From assembly GCA_013400115.1 (NCBI GenBank), contig VXBP01004071.1:602965-666964 (forward strand): 64,000 bases of DNA, written 5' to 3'. The position numbers and the translations under genes are program-made. Positions within the stretch are counted from its first letter, which is position 1. Each line of letters opens with the position of its first letter. Shown one piece after another: positions 1 through 11,910 of this stretch. This DNA comes from Rhinopomastus cyanomelas (lineage: Eukaryota > Chordata > Aves > Bucerotiformes > Rhinopomastidae). The notes beneath the pieces were generated by a model, which had not been told where the DNA came from, ran no database searches, and saw nothing but the letters and a program-made list of their open reading frames with translations.

Positions 1-1959
1 GACTTTAATGCTCAGACCTGCTGGCCAGCTCATGCTCCTTTTTCTTTGTTTTTGCTGCTCCTCTGTGAGCTCAGGACCAAAACTTCTTTGTATCTCACTG
101 TGCTTTCTGTTCAAGGAGACCGCTCTGGCTGCCTGTGCCAGCACCTCTTGGTCAAGATGACACTTATGGTTGCCTCCTGAGCTCCTGGTCCCAGCAGCTC
201 TTATTCCTCTCTTTGCAGAGCTGGAGATTTCTTTCAATAGTAGTTTCCTGTTGACTGTTTTGCCCCCTTATCTTTTGACTCCGCTGGGTTCCCTAAACTA
301 GGGATGTTCTTTGTGCTTCATGTCATTGAAACTAGAGTGTAATTGCATTCCTTTGCCATCTCTTCCATGGTAAACCTCCAAAAGAATTGTTTCACTCATC
401 ATCTGAGCCAGTGGTTTTTGTACAGACTGTGAAAGCCTCGATCTTTAATTTTCTGCATGGAAGCAGAAGGGAGAGGAAGAGGGAGACTGTGCAGTTCATT
501 TGCTTTGTGACAGGAGACTGTGCAGTTCATCTGCTTTATGACAGATCCACACTGAACTCATGTGTGCTACCAAGTTGGTGTGTTGTGTTGAGGAACGAGG
601 GAAAGCAGACAACTATACCTGGATTAAGCTTTTTTTTGAGGTGACATGAAAATCTGTTCAGTTGCTGATGCTGGATTCCCTTCTGACCACTGCTGCACAC
701 AGGGCTCTGCGCTGATGGGTCCCAGCTCACAGGGTCCAGCTCAAAGTGCTGCAGGGAGGTTTTGGAAGGAAAGGCAGGCTGATTCCATGCTTAAGTCTAG
801 TGATACACTCCAGCACTTATGATACCACTTCTGTCTCAATGAAGAGATAGATTAGAAGATGAAGAGCTGGTCAATAATATGATTACTTTAAGCCCATTTG
901 GATCTTTCTGCCTGTCCTCCCACTCTGAGATCATTAAAGACCATTGAGAGAAGTTTAACAAAATTTGCAAAAGAGCAAGTGAGAAGTTTTCAGCAGACCA
1001 GCCATACGCAGTGTCTCATAGGAGCTGTAGTAGCCTGTCCCTGTTCTCTTTGTGTTGAAGCTTCTCTTGAACATGTTTGAGGAAGCAGCACCGTCATGGT
1101 GAGGCCCAGTCTTTGCCCACCATCTACTTCCACCTCTGGTTTACTTTTCCCCTCCTAACTTTGCTGTTATGCTGTTTAATGACAGTCTTACCTCTGGCTC
1201 TCACAGTGGCACTGTGGTCCTGTACCTGGAGAAGCAGTAAAAAACCAGTGCTTAAAGCATGCTGGTGTGGATCAGGCATGTTGCTGCGCCCCAAGGTCTG
1301 CATGGGGCTGCTTAGAGCAGGTCCTGCGGTTGTCAGCCAGTGCTAGCGTGAGGGTAGAAGCTGCATTTTCTCTCTTTGCTTTCTTTTGTTAGCCTTAGAT
1401 CATGTTTTGATCTCTTTTTGTTTTCAACGGTGTAGGCTCAGACCCTAGCAAGTGCTGGAACTGCAGCAGTTCCAGCTGGTCTCACCTGACTTCTGCCTGT
1501 TCCCCCTAAAAAAACTGTCTGTCACCAACCCCAGATAAAACATTTCAGCACAGTTGTGCTTCCTTGTAGAGCCTGTTCACAGCTAAAGGGAAAGGCAAGA
1601 AGTGTCACTTGAAACAAAAGCTCTGCTGAAAGCCCTGTGAAATGGAATGTACTAACACTTCTTCTAAATCTGTACAAAGGTTTATTTGGAAGGAATGCAG
1701 CTGCTGCTGCTGCCAGGGAACTGGGTACCACTGTGTCTGCATGGTGAACCCTCATTGTGTATGGCTGCCTAATAGCTGTTGATGACAAGGTCATGTTCAC
1801 ACCTTGGAATTTCTGGTTTCTGGTGGCCACTAGAGACCAACCTGGCACCTTTCATCATTCATGTTTCTCCTAAAAACTACCTTCCCTCTTGCACACACAA
1901 AGCTGATACAGCTGAGTACAAACTAAGCTCAAGTACTTGTGCATCCAGTCTTGGAGAGA
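1..1959. other. unique intronic sequence
   Basis: No CR1 or gene recognised. ORFs here are under 110 codons with no family resemblance. The only structure noted is the 31-bp duplication at 482-543. Confidence 0.5.
482..543. repeat. 31-bp tandem duplication, two copies
   Basis: Copies at 482-512 and 513-543 both begin ggagactgtgcagttcat and differ at two positions (29 of 31 identical by eye). This suggests a fairly recent local duplication. Confidence 0.85.
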
Positions 1960-2329
1960 GCAGAGCGCTCTTGTTCAGCCTGAAGAGAAGAGTCCAGGGA
2001 CATCCTTGTAGTGACCTTCCAAACCCTGAAAGGGACTATCAGAAAGCTGGGGAAGATTGCTGACAAGGGCAGGGAACAATAGGATGAGGAATCATGGTTT
2101 GAAGCTGGAAAAGGGCAGACTGAGGCTAGAAATGAGGAAAAAGTTGTTCAATCTAAGAGTGTGGGATCCCTAGAACAGGCTGCCCAGAGAGATGGTGGAG
2201 CCACTCAAGGTCAGGCTGGATGGGGCTCTGGACAATCTGTTCTGGTTAGAAATAGCCCTGCTTCTTGTAGGGGGTTTGGGCTGCATGACCTTTGGAGATG
2301 CCTTCGAACCCAACATATTCTACGATTCC
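1960..2329 (+). mobile_element. CR1 LINE 3' fragment, group C
   Basis: Divergent 5'-truncated CR1. It keeps the gttcagcctgaagagaag segment, the ctggaaaagggcagactgagg segment, gaacaggctgcccag and a terminal cattctacgattcc-like tail. The same family occurs at 9726-10263 (antisense) and 41789-42119. Only short remnants of the RT C-terminal reading frame remain. Confidence 0.85.
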
Positions 2330-2580
2330 CTCCTCTCCTCTCTATTCATTGGTTTAAGCACTAAAGAAATACATTTCAACTCTTCCTCATAACCACAACA
2401 ACTGGCAAAATCAGAATTTTTTCACATAGACTCTGGTACAGTCATCCAAGGTATTTGGATCTAATAATTAGTACTTGTAGTCTTGGATCATCAATAAAGA
2501 TGCGTCTCATACTGCTGAACATCTCAGAGATGTTTTGGTAATGAAAGTTTGCATTTCTCCCTTATGACTGGAAGCCAGGG

Positions 2581-2618
2581 TTGATCCAACCCCTAACATC
2601 CTATGATCCTATGATCCT
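2581..2618 (+). mobile_element. CR1 3' tail fragment
   Basis: Only the last 40 bases or so of a CR1 survive: atccaacccctaacatc followed by two copies of the 8-mer ctatgatc. Confidence 0.65.
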
Positions 2619-2761
2619 GATATGATGATGGCTGAGCTAACTTGAAGACATTCAGGCATTGCCATCAGTTAAACCAAGTACTGGGATCTTCAGGGTTAAG
2701 AAATACAGGCTTTGTTTTTTCTCCACCCTAGTCTTCAATATTAGGCTCTGCTTTGGAAACC

Positions 2762-3078
2762 TGAAGGGAGGTTGTAGATAGGTGAGGATTGGTCACTCCT
2801 CCCAAGTCACTTAGTGATAGAACAAGAGGAAGCAGCCTCAAGTTGTTCAGAAGAGGTTCAGATTGGACATCAGGAAAAATCTTTTCCCTGACAGAGTGCT
2901 CAGGGGTTGGAACAGGCTGCCTGGGAAGGGAGGGTGTCGCCGTCCCTGGAGGGGTTCAAAAAATGAGTGGATGTGACCCTGGGGAACAGGGTTTAGTCGG
3001 CAGAGTGGGGTTGGGTTGATGGTTGGACTGGGTGATGTTGGAGGTCTCTTCCAACCTTAATGATTCTGTTGTTCTGTT
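2762..3078 (+). mobile_element. CR1 LINE 3' fragment, group D
   Basis: Contains gaagggaggttgtag, ttcagattggacatcaggaaaa, ggaacaggctgcctggg and ends cttccaaccttaatgattctg. Close in structure to 33556-33857, 40436-40693 and 63059-63296. Confidence 0.85.
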
Positions 3079-3342
3079 CCAAGACTGCTTTAGTATCTCT
3101 GTAGGATGAAAACAACTATCAGAAATAGAAGCAGATGCAGTGTCGAACTGCCCGGGATGGTGGCTGTTCCCTTGTTTCATACTCTGTACATGAACTGCTG
3201 TCTTGGCAAGGGGCTGGAATCGTGCGTGTACTCTGCATCCAGTTCTCAGACACCCACAGAGAACTGCGGAGCTGCTGTGAGCATCAGCTAAGGTGACTGA
3301 ATTCAGCAGCCGGGCAAAAATCAAAGGGGCTTCTTTGTTTGT

Positions 3343-3372
3343 TTAATTTTTTATTTATTTTTTTTTTTACTA
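3343..3372. repeat. T-rich low-complexity tract
   Basis: Almost pure T with two interspersed A's. Confidence 0.8.
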
Positions 3373-3593
3373 CAAATGTGCAGTTTGTGTAAGAAGAAGG
3401 ATAGAGAGCAGTGTGTTTTTCTGTGCCCCTAGGCCACGGAACGTCTTGCTTTGATCCTGTGTGCCTGTGATTGAAAGGTTTGGAACTGAGGGCTCTGCTC
3501 CTAGTCCTGCCTGGGTTATATAAACAACTTTGTTTATAGCTGATTCGCTGTCTTATATGGTAAACTAATTCTTTGAAGCGTACGGCGTGGAGC

Positions 3594-3645
3594 TGTGTGG
3601 GAGAGGAGATGGAATAGCTCCCCTGTATGGGAGAGGGGATGGAAT
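3594..3645. repeat. imperfect duplication, 30-bp period
   Basis: A 22-bp unit built on gggagaggRgatggaat occurs at 3594 and again at 3624, with about two mismatches. Confidence 0.7.
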
Positions 3646-5840
3646 TTTTTTCTGACAGTGTAACATCTTGTTAATCTTTGCTGCTCACAGATGTTAATAG
3701 CCACTTAGGATCATACTGGATTTAGAGAAACTGAGTGGCCTGTCACAGCAGCGGCTGTTAGCACTGGAGGATGTTTCCTGTGTTTCTGTAAGGTGCCTGG
3801 AATTAATCTGCCAGGTGTTAGGTTCCTGAGGATGTTCTATTTGTCTTAGTGGGTGCTGGCAGCCAGCAGCTGTGCCAGAAGCCTCTGCTGGGCTGTCATG
3901 TTGAATCCCACGGCTGAAGCTCTGCAGAGTTAAACCAACCTTCAGATAACAGCACAGGTGACAGGTAAAACCTGGGAAAATGGTTTCTCCTCTTTCTTTG
4001 CAGAACCTGTCAGCAGCGAGCTGACCTCTGTGGTACCATGATGATGGAAGTGACATGATATTACCATAGGTAGAACACAGCTTGGTAAAGAATATGAAAG
4101 ACTAGGGGGACAGCAAGAGGACAGGGCTGTGCAGGGTGAGATCAAGCTGTTACTGATAATCTGCTCTAAGGAATCGCAGCGACACAGATCTCGGTGGCAG
4201 CACGGAGTAAGAGGTAGACCTGACACGCAGCTTTTACTGTAGGTGTGTGCGTACAGCGGGTGACCTGCTTTAGTAGGGCACGTTCTATATTTAGTTTTGA
4301 ATTCATGTGTTTTCCACCTGGAGTACAGAGCAGTGAGATTTGGGATGACCTTTAATTCCAGGCAGTTACAGTAGAAAGGCATTTTCTGATTCTTCTGTGC
4401 AGGGAAAGCTTATAGTTTCCAACTCATGAGAAGTTCTGCTCCTTCTGCATTGATTTGCCTGTGTTCTTGTCTAACGTGGGGAAAAACCCCAGCTCAGCCA
4501 TAGGTGATCTAACCTGTACCAGGCATGAAAGCCCAGAAGAGAAATCAGCATTACAAGTTGAATTAATCAGACTGTTATATTGATGGAACGTGTCCTTCAG
4601 GTGGGGAAAATCTCAGCACATTCTTGTTGGGGATCAGTGCAGGTTGTTTGATGGCAGTTCAGGCTATTCTTGGGTATGAGCAGAGGTTTTTTTATGCCAG
4701 AAGCTGCATCAGCAGTTGTCTCTCCTCTTTCCTGCAAAGCTAAATTTATGACTGGGGGACTGGCCCTTATCTGGAAGGGAGATCATCATTCTCTTAACAC
4801 CACAAATATCTTCTCACAGTGAGCTTGTTGGGGTGAAGAGGTTTTGAGAACAATTGTGCACCAATTAAAATAGACAAGCACACCAAGACTGACTTTAAAC
4901 ATAAGACTTGGAATCCTTCCATGTAAGGGAACCCACGGTGTGTTCAGCTGAAGCTGACTGTTAGTCTAGAAGTCCAACTGTTCACCTGCCCTGGGAGTGG
5001 GAAGAAAAGCTTCTAAAGTGTAGAGTAGGAGGGACAATTTGTACAAAACTGGGGGCTGTCTTGAAAGATGGAGATTCCACTCTTTATTGGTCCTTAACTT
5101 ACCTTTGACCTTTGTTGCTCAGTGCTGTTTTCCCCTATTTTCCTTCTATCCATCAGCTGTCGGCAAGGGAGTGTGAAAAGCAGTGAGTGATCAGCCTGTA
5201 TTGAACCCATATGGGGGAGCAGAGCTGGGAGGGGAGCACTGAGCCTGCAACGTCAGACCAAATGTTTTTAGAGCAGAGTAGAAGGCTCAGAAATACTCTC
5301 ATGCTGGAAAATCTCCAAGGCTGATCACATTTGCAGGCTTTTTCTTTCCTTAATGGGAGCTGAAGCTGAGATTGGTACAAGTGTATTGGTGCTTGGGAGG
5401 CTAAACAAGGAGAAACGTAAATAAAAACTCGATAATCCCTCACTGGAGGGAAGCAAGGAGCTGATCTGATTGGTTACAGCATGGAAAACACATCCGGAAA
5501 ACACATAAATCCGGAGGAGACAGTGGGGTTCTGCTGTGTTTTCGTTTTTAAATCCAGTTTGCATATTTTTAAACACTTAAAGGGCAGATAAAAAGAGCAA
5601 CTATCATCTGAAACGAGGGAAGAACTGATACGCTTGAAAGGAAAATGTCAGTGCCACAAAAATATCATAGTCCTGCAGATTAAAGAGAGGCAATTTATAA
5701 CTGCAGATGACAACACTGAGCTTTTAAATGTAGGGACTTTATAGGAAATCTGGTTGTTATCAGAGTTTGATAAACTGGCCTGAACAGTGTCTAGTGAAAT
5801 TGGATTTTTCTGGATGCCATCCAGAGGGACCTCACCAGGC

Positions 5841-5870
5841 TCAAGAAGTGGGCTTGTGCCCACTTCTTGA
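5841..5870. repeat. perfect inverted repeat, 13-bp arms, 4-nt loop
   Basis: Left arm tcaagaagtgggc (5841-5853), loop ttgt, right arm gcccacttcttga (5858-5870). It lies inside the CR1 copy at a place where other CR1s are not, to my recollection, palindromic. Confidence 0.95.
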
Positions 5871-6158
5871 AGTTCAACAAGGGCAAGGGTCTGCACCCAG
5901 GTCAAGGCAATCCCATACACTATGGGAGGAGAAAGGATTGAGGGCAGCCCTGAGGAGAAGGACTTGGGGGTGCTGGTGGAGCAGAAGTTGAACAGGAGCC
6001 GTCAGTGTGCACTTGCAGCTTGGAAAGCCAGCTGTGTCCTGGGCTGCAGTGAAAGAAGCAGTGACAGTCGGTCGAGGGAGGTGATTCTCCCCCTTTGCTC
6101 TGCACTGGTGAGACCCCATCTCGAGTACTGGGTCCAGTTCTGGAGTCCCTAGGATAAG

Positions 6159-6228
6159 AATCACAAAACATTAGGGATTGGAAGGGACCTCAAAAGATCA
6201 TCTGGTCCAATCCCCCTGCCGCAGCAGG
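6159..6228 (-). mobile_element. nested CR1 3' end (group A) inside another CR1
   Basis: Begins tcacaaaacattagggattg and ends gcagcagg, the reverse complement of the last 70 bases or so of the group A CR1 3' end. The host CR1 reads aggataagaa before it and ggacatagag after it, which join into the expected CR1 sequence. Confidence 0.85.
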
Positions 6229-6693
6229 ACATAGAGTTCCTGGAAGGTGTCCAGAGGAGAGCAACTGAAATGATCAGAGGGCTGGAGCACCTCCCCTATG
6301 AGGACAGGCTGAGCAAGTTGAGGATGTTCAGGCTGGAGGAGGCTCTGAGGTGACCTAGCAGCTCTCCAATATCCCAAGGGGGCTACAAGAAAGCTGGAGG
6401 AGGGCTTTTGACACGGGTGGTAGGGCAGTGACAAAGGAGAAAGGATTACAGTCTTAAAGAGAGAAGATTGTGGTTGGACATGAGGAACAAATTCTTTGCT
6501 GTGAGAGTGGGGAGATGCTGGAGCAGGTTGCCCAAGGAACTTGTGGCTGCCCCATCCTTGGAAGTGTTCAGGGACAGGCTAGATGGGGCCCTGAGAAACC
6601 TGATCTAGTGAAGGTGTCCCCTGCCTCTGCAGGGGAGTTGGAACTAGATGATCTTTCAGGTCCTTTCCAATCCTGACCATCCTGTGATTCTAT

Positions 6694-7329
6694 ATTTTCC
6701 TGCAAACGACAGAGTAACTCCCAGGCGTGAGTGCTTTGTTCCATCTGATTAAAACTTGCTTCCCCAGAGCTGGGATGTCCATCCCTTCAGTAACTCTTCC
6801 AGCGGGTTTCCATGCAGGCTGGAGGAAGTGGCAGTCAATGATCTTCTGATTGGCCTCTGATAGAAACTGTGACTTTTCCTCTGTGTCCAGTGTTGTGCCT
6901 GCAGGGACAAACTGCACAGAGCAGAGCCCCTGATAAAGAGAAGAAAAGGAAATACATTTAGTCCATAAAGCCTTCTCCTCCTCACTGAGCTGCCTTCACT
7001 GCCATCTGTGTTGTTTGGTCTGTATCGTTCTGCTTATCGATGCTGCAGTAAAGACGTGGGGAAGTCCCAGAGATACTCTGAGTGGCAGCGTGTTCTGTAT
7101 GGGGGAGATTTAGTCTTTCAGCTACTCAGGGGTTGGCTTGCTTTTGACAGGAAAGAAAAATGGAAGTGGAGGGAATGACTTTCTCTGTTCTTACAGGATT
7201 CAGCAGTCTCTGCCCAGCACATTTTACCAGTCCTTAGCCCTTATGTGGCATGTGGAGAAACCAGGCAGCTTCTCATCTGCCCAAGCCTCGCAGAGGGCAG
7301 CCATTCCCAGACCCACCAATGGGTCTTGT
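6694..7329. other. unique intronic sequence
   Basis: No repeat or gene recognised. Confidence 0.45.
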
Positions 7330-7833
7330 AAAACCTGGGGGCAGTTCTGGGCCCCTCACTTCAAGAAAGAGATTGAGGGCTGGAGGTGGGTCCAGAGGAG
7401 CAACGAGGATACAGAAGGGACTGGAGGCAAACTCTGATGAGGAGAGGCTGAGGGAGCTGAGGGTGTTTAGCCTTGAGAAGAGAAGACTCAGGGGGGACCT
7501 TCTCCTTCTCTTCAACTCCTTGAAGGGAGGTTGTAGTCAGGTGGGCGTCAGGCTCTTCTCCCAGGCAACTGATGCCAGCACGAGAGGACAGGGCCTGAAG
7601 CTGCCAGGGGAGGGTTAGGTTGGATGTTAGAAAGCCCTTCCTCACGGAAAGTGTGATCAGAGCCTGGAATGGACTGCCCAGGGCAGTAGTGGAGTCCCGG
7701 TCTCTGGAGGCGTTTAAGGCCAGCCTGGCTGTGGCCCTTGTTGCCCTGGTCTGACTGATGTGGTGATGTTAGGTCCTGGACTGGGCTGGCTGATGTTGCA
7801 GGTCCTTTCCAGCCTCAGTGATTCTGTGGTTCT
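7330..7833 (+). mobile_element. CR1 LINE 3' fragment, group B
   Basis: 5'-truncated CR1 with gcagttctgggcccctcac, gaggagaggctgagggagctg, gaagggaggttgtagtcagg, tggatgttagaaagcccttcc and the tail cagcctcagtgattctgtgg. It shows the uninterrupted 3' region of group B (ctgatgtggtgatgttagg, 7758-7776), useful for locating the nested insertions at 12161 and 23207. Confidence 0.9.
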
Positions 7834-9725
7834 TTCTTTCTTCTCATCTTGTCGTGGCTGAAAACATTCCCACTGAAATAGCAAGTCACGCTGCGGATTT
7901 ATATATTTGCATTTAAAAAATGGCATGAAAAGAAGAAACAAAAACATCTCATGTCAGTTTTTCCTGTGAGCTCAGAGAGTCATTCAGGGTATTTCAGACT
8001 TCCAAGCCCAGGAACTGCACCGATTCTCTCTCATATAGTGGCAAAACCAGCTTGGTTCTGCTATGGTGGTCATGAGTTTTGGGATCTGCAGCTGTTACAG
8101 GATCGTGGGTGTGAAAATGAGACCAATTCCAGCTCCCACGGTCACAGCTTGGGAAGGGTCACAGCAGAAGGAGAGCCCTGGGAGAGAACAGATTGTGTTC
8201 TGGTCAGCTTTGTCATTTCATGTGCCTCTCCAGTAATGCAAGTTGCCATTTCCCATACGAAATCTAATCTGCTTCTGTTTCGGTCTCTCTGTGGCTCCAC
8301 GTTAAGTCCAGACTTTATTTAAAATCTGTTATTCTCTCATGTCCTGTTTTCCTCAAGTGGTTTATTCTTTCCAAATGCTTTGATCAAAACAGAAATTATT
8401 ACTCTGTGAGAGAATTTATGTCTCAAAAAAAAGGAAAGACCTTTGCAGGAGCAAATCCTGGTTGTCCTTCTCTATTTTTGCAGCTAAACAGGAAAGAGTT
8501 TTCGAAGCAAATATGCAGTAGGGCCATCTTGGATGCCTGTCAACATCCCTTAACCCACTGGTGTGATATTTCTCTTTCCCTACTATGAGCGTAATCGCAA
8601 TGTAGATTCTCTTGGGGTTTGGGGTAGCAATTTAGGTTTGAAGCAGCCGAGACCTTGCTCCTCCCAGCCCTTGTTAGAGAGCAGTATTTTCCCTTCTCAG
8701 AGGATGGCTCTCAGGACTTGGTCTCTGGTGTGCCTTGTCCTGTGCTGGAAGGGCAGGTGGAAATCTGTACCGTAGCATTGGTGGTGACATGTTGACTGCA
8801 GCTGGCCAAGCATGTGAGGTCTCCAGTGGATGAGGCCAAGCGCTGCAGGGCTGTGCTACATGACACTTGCCTTGAGAACCTGAGCACATTTCTGTGTTCA
8901 ACATACTGTGCTTCCTCAGACAGCAGAAGAATGTGAGATGCAGTGAGATCGCTCTGCTCTGGCTGTTTTCGTAGTAAAAAAAAAATCGAGGGCCTGGCAG
9001 GGAGGTTGTAGGAGTTCAAAATCTTGGCAGAAGCTACCTGGCCTCGAGAGGGCTTGTGGAACGGCAGTTTTTCAGCCAAGCAAAATATCACCACTGTTAG
9101 ACCTTTTCACGTCCCCCGAGTGTTTTGTTTTAAAAACCGTCTACTTCTCTGCCCTTCTCCTGCTGTGCCGCGTCCCTTAACGGCTGCTCTCGGGATGCTG
9201 GGGGGGTGGGTTTCCTGCTACCAAAAACAACGCAGTCTGGGGAGGCTTTTTAAAAGGGAGAGATTTATGATGGCTGCTTGCTCATCCCATTTCTGCAGAC
9301 AGCTCTTGTAATGATAAAGGTGCATATATCTCAGTGTGATGTAAACAACTTGATGGATGGCTTGTGGTTTATGTGGAGAAAATATTGGAAGCTTTTTATC
9401 TCTCTGTAAAGCTTCCTGGGAGGCTGCAAACAGGTGGCCCAGTCGAGGCGCACAGGTATATCATCATTACGTGCAGTCAGGCTGCTCGCGGGGACCCACC
9501 GAGGCCAGCGTTTCTATTCTGAGAATCATCAGCTAGTGAAGGCAAAAGGGATGGAGTGCAAGGCTGCCAGAACACCTCTCTGTCTCCTTTACACTTTAAA
9601 AGCAGAGTAAGTAAAGGTGGAGCATATTGGATTCATAACTGGCAGCCAGAGTGTGTGGTACCGGGAGTCTCTTACCCTTGTTTAGGAAAAATGCAGGTTC
9701 AGTGCCGGTGGTGTCTCATTGCAGA
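7834..9725. other. unique intronic sequence
   Basis: No repeat or gene recognised apart from a short A-run near 8976-8984. Confidence 0.45.
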
Positions 9726-10263
9726 TAGAATCATGAAATGTACTGAATTGGAAGGGACCTCCAACGGTCATCCAGTCCAACCCCGCTACAACAAGCAAGG
9801 CCATCTCCAACCAGAACAGATTGTCCAGAGCCCCATCCAGCCTGACCTTGAATAGCTCCAGGGATGGGGCCTTCACCACCTCTCTGGGCAACCTGTTCCA
9901 GGGATCCCTCACTCTTAGATTCAACAACTTTTTCCTCCTGTCCAGCCTCAATCTGCCCTTTTCCAGCTTCCAACAGTGACCCCTCATCCTGTTGTTCCCT
10001 ACTCTTGTGAGCAGTCTTCCCTTTTCTGACAGCCCCTTTCAGGGACTGGAAGGTTGCTAGAAGGATCCCCCTGGAGTCTTCTCTTCAGGCTGAACAGCCC
10101 CAGCTCTCTCAGCCTGTCCCCAGAACAGAGGGGCTTCAGCCATCTGAGCATTTTTGTGGCCTCCTCTGGACCAGCTCCAACAGCTCCACATCCTCCTAGT
10201 GTTGAGGGCTCAGAACTGGACAAAGGATCCAGCTGAGATCTCACCAGGGCAAAGCAGAGATTC
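9726..10263 (-). mobile_element. CR1 LINE 3' fragment, group C, antisense
   Basis: The left end is the reverse-complemented 3' tail (agaatcatgaaatgtactga), followed by ccagaacagattgtccagag, gggcaacctgttccagggat and caggctgaacagccccagct. It ends near the tctcaccagggcaaagcag segment. Antisense frames carry remnants such as KLEKGRLRLDRRKK typical of the CR1 RT C-terminus. Confidence 0.9.
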
Positions 10264-11258
10264 GGGTTTTAATTGTGGAGTAGGTGGACAACATGAGGAT
10301 CTCAGCTGTTCAATTTAGTGACAAAGATATAATGCAGACAAGTTCTTAAGAGGATATTCATCTTTCCACCGAGGCAGTGCGAGTGTGTAGCTGTTGTCAG
10401 TATTTCTGCACCTGCATTCCCAGAGTGGGCACTGGCACTAATTAGCTTCTCCGGTGCAGAAATTGCACTTAGAAAATGAGGCCAAGATTCAGTTGTTGTC
10501 ATAAAAATGTCAACCAGAGCAATAAACTGCCTCTCTAATTTAAAAACACTAGGAGGCTAAGTAAATTAAATATTGGAATATATAGAAATTCTTATGCTGA
10601 ACTCGATGGATTTAAAAACATTATTAACATAAAATTGTCACAAATCTTCTCTTTCGAGCTCTGTGTCACACAGGATTGAATGTGAGAAATGAGCTCTAGT
10701 TGAGGAAGTTTATTAAACAGTGTGAGGCTTCCTGCTGACGAGGTCTCAGGAAGCTTCGTTCCTTTGTGACAGCATCTCCTGTCACCCCACAGCAATACCC
10801 AGCAATTTGTATTTGCTCACGAGTGGCTGCATCCTTGTGATTAGAGGCTGGTGGAGTCGCCTGTTCTGCGTTTTCGAGCTGGTATTGTAAAGGGTTATCC
10901 ATAAGGGCAGGTTCTTGCTCAGCACTGGCTCAGCCAGTCTGTTTTAGAGCCAATGGACATCTAATGGATCTCGTGCTGCGGTAACAGCTCTCCTGGCTGG
11001 CTTTGAAAAGCATCAAAGATTTACGCGGGTCACCTTGAGACTGTTTGCGTGAAGCTGAGAAAATCATTCATCAGGGACGCTTTTCTGGAAGCTTAGTGTT
11101 GTGTGAGTATTGACAGCTAACTGATCCCGTGGTGAAGGATATTTGGGCTCAGAGTAATGGATTTCTGGGCATATGACGTTTGAAATTCCAGTCGGACTTG
11201 ATGGACTGGGCGCAGTGTCGCTGCAGGAGAAGAAAATAAACAGCCCCTTTAGATGAGC
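10264..11258. other. unique intronic sequence
   Basis: AT-rich, without a recognised repeat or gene. Confidence 0.45.
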
Positions 11259-11307
11259 ATGGAGGTTGGAGTAGATGATGTCTAAGGTCCCTTCCAGCCT
11301 GAGCTAT
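11259..11307 (+). mobile_element. CR1 3' tail remnant
   Basis: gagtagatgatgtctaaggt followed by cccttccagcctgagctat resembles the CR1 3' end. No terminal 8-mer repeat survives. Confidence 0.55.
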
Positions 11308-11545
11308 CTGCAATGAAGGAGAAAGAACAGTCTGCAGGGTTTCAGTCCCAGGACTCTCCCTACCTTTATGCAGGTCTGGGAAGTTACTTTCTCCCTGTAC
11401 TCAGCACAGAGCTGAAGGGGAAGGTATTGCCAACTCCACAGACTCTGTTAGAATTAACTTACTGGAAAACAGCTTGCAGCCCTTAGGTAGAGGACTTTAT
11501 GATTCATAACCCACCAAAGCAAAATGTAGGAGTTTTAGGAAACTG

Positions 11546-11649
11546 ATGATCTCCCCCTCTACTCTGCCCTGGTGAGACCACACCTGGAGTATTGTGTCCA
11601 GTTCTGGGCTCCTCAGTTCAAGAGGGATGTGGAGCTGCTGGAGAGGGTC
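11546..11649 (+). mobile_element. CR1 fragment cut off at an ambiguous base
   Basis: Near-consensus CR1 from ctccccctctactctgccct to gctgctggagagggtc, then an N at 11650 and unrelated sequence. A CR1 without a 3' end is unusual, so either a deletion or an assembly join is likely here. Confidence 0.85.
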
Positions 11650-11650
11650 N
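11650..11650. other. ambiguous base (N)
   Basis: The only N in the window. It sits exactly where the CR1 match stops, suggesting a collapsed or joined assembly position rather than a simple polymorphism. Confidence 0.9.
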
Positions 11651-11910
11651 AAGGTTCCTCAGTGATTGATCACGAGGAGATGAACAACTCCACAGGCTCA
11701 TTCTGCTCCCTCACCTAGAAACAGCCCCTTAGAGTTGCTGCTGTCTCTCCACTTACTAGAGAAGAAGGACATGAGTATCCATCTCAGTTCAGCAAGGTGA
11801 ATCATGGTCTGTAACATGAAATAAGTGCTACCTTAGTATTAAACCTTCAGTGCCTTATCTGTGTAATCTGCTGTTGCATGTCTGCCTCGGGACACACACA
11901 CACCCCCCTT

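Larger units (their letters stand above)
3079..5794. other. unique intronic sequence
   Basis: No recognisable repeat beyond T-rich 3343-3372 and a small 30-bp-period duplication at 3594-3645. A 146-codon antisense ORF (3942-4382) has no recognisable features and is within chance expectation. Confidence 0.5.
5795..6693 (+). mobile_element. CR1 LINE, about 0.9 kb, interrupted by a second CR1
   Basis: One of the longest CR1 copies here. It runs from the ggatgccatccagagggacc region through the RT C-terminal reading frame (remnants of the LVRPHLEY and RATEMIRGLEHLPYE type) to a cctgtgattctat tail. Frames are broken by stops and indels. A short antisense CR1 lies inside at 6159-6228 and a perfect hairpin at 5841-5870. 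Confidence 0.9.
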
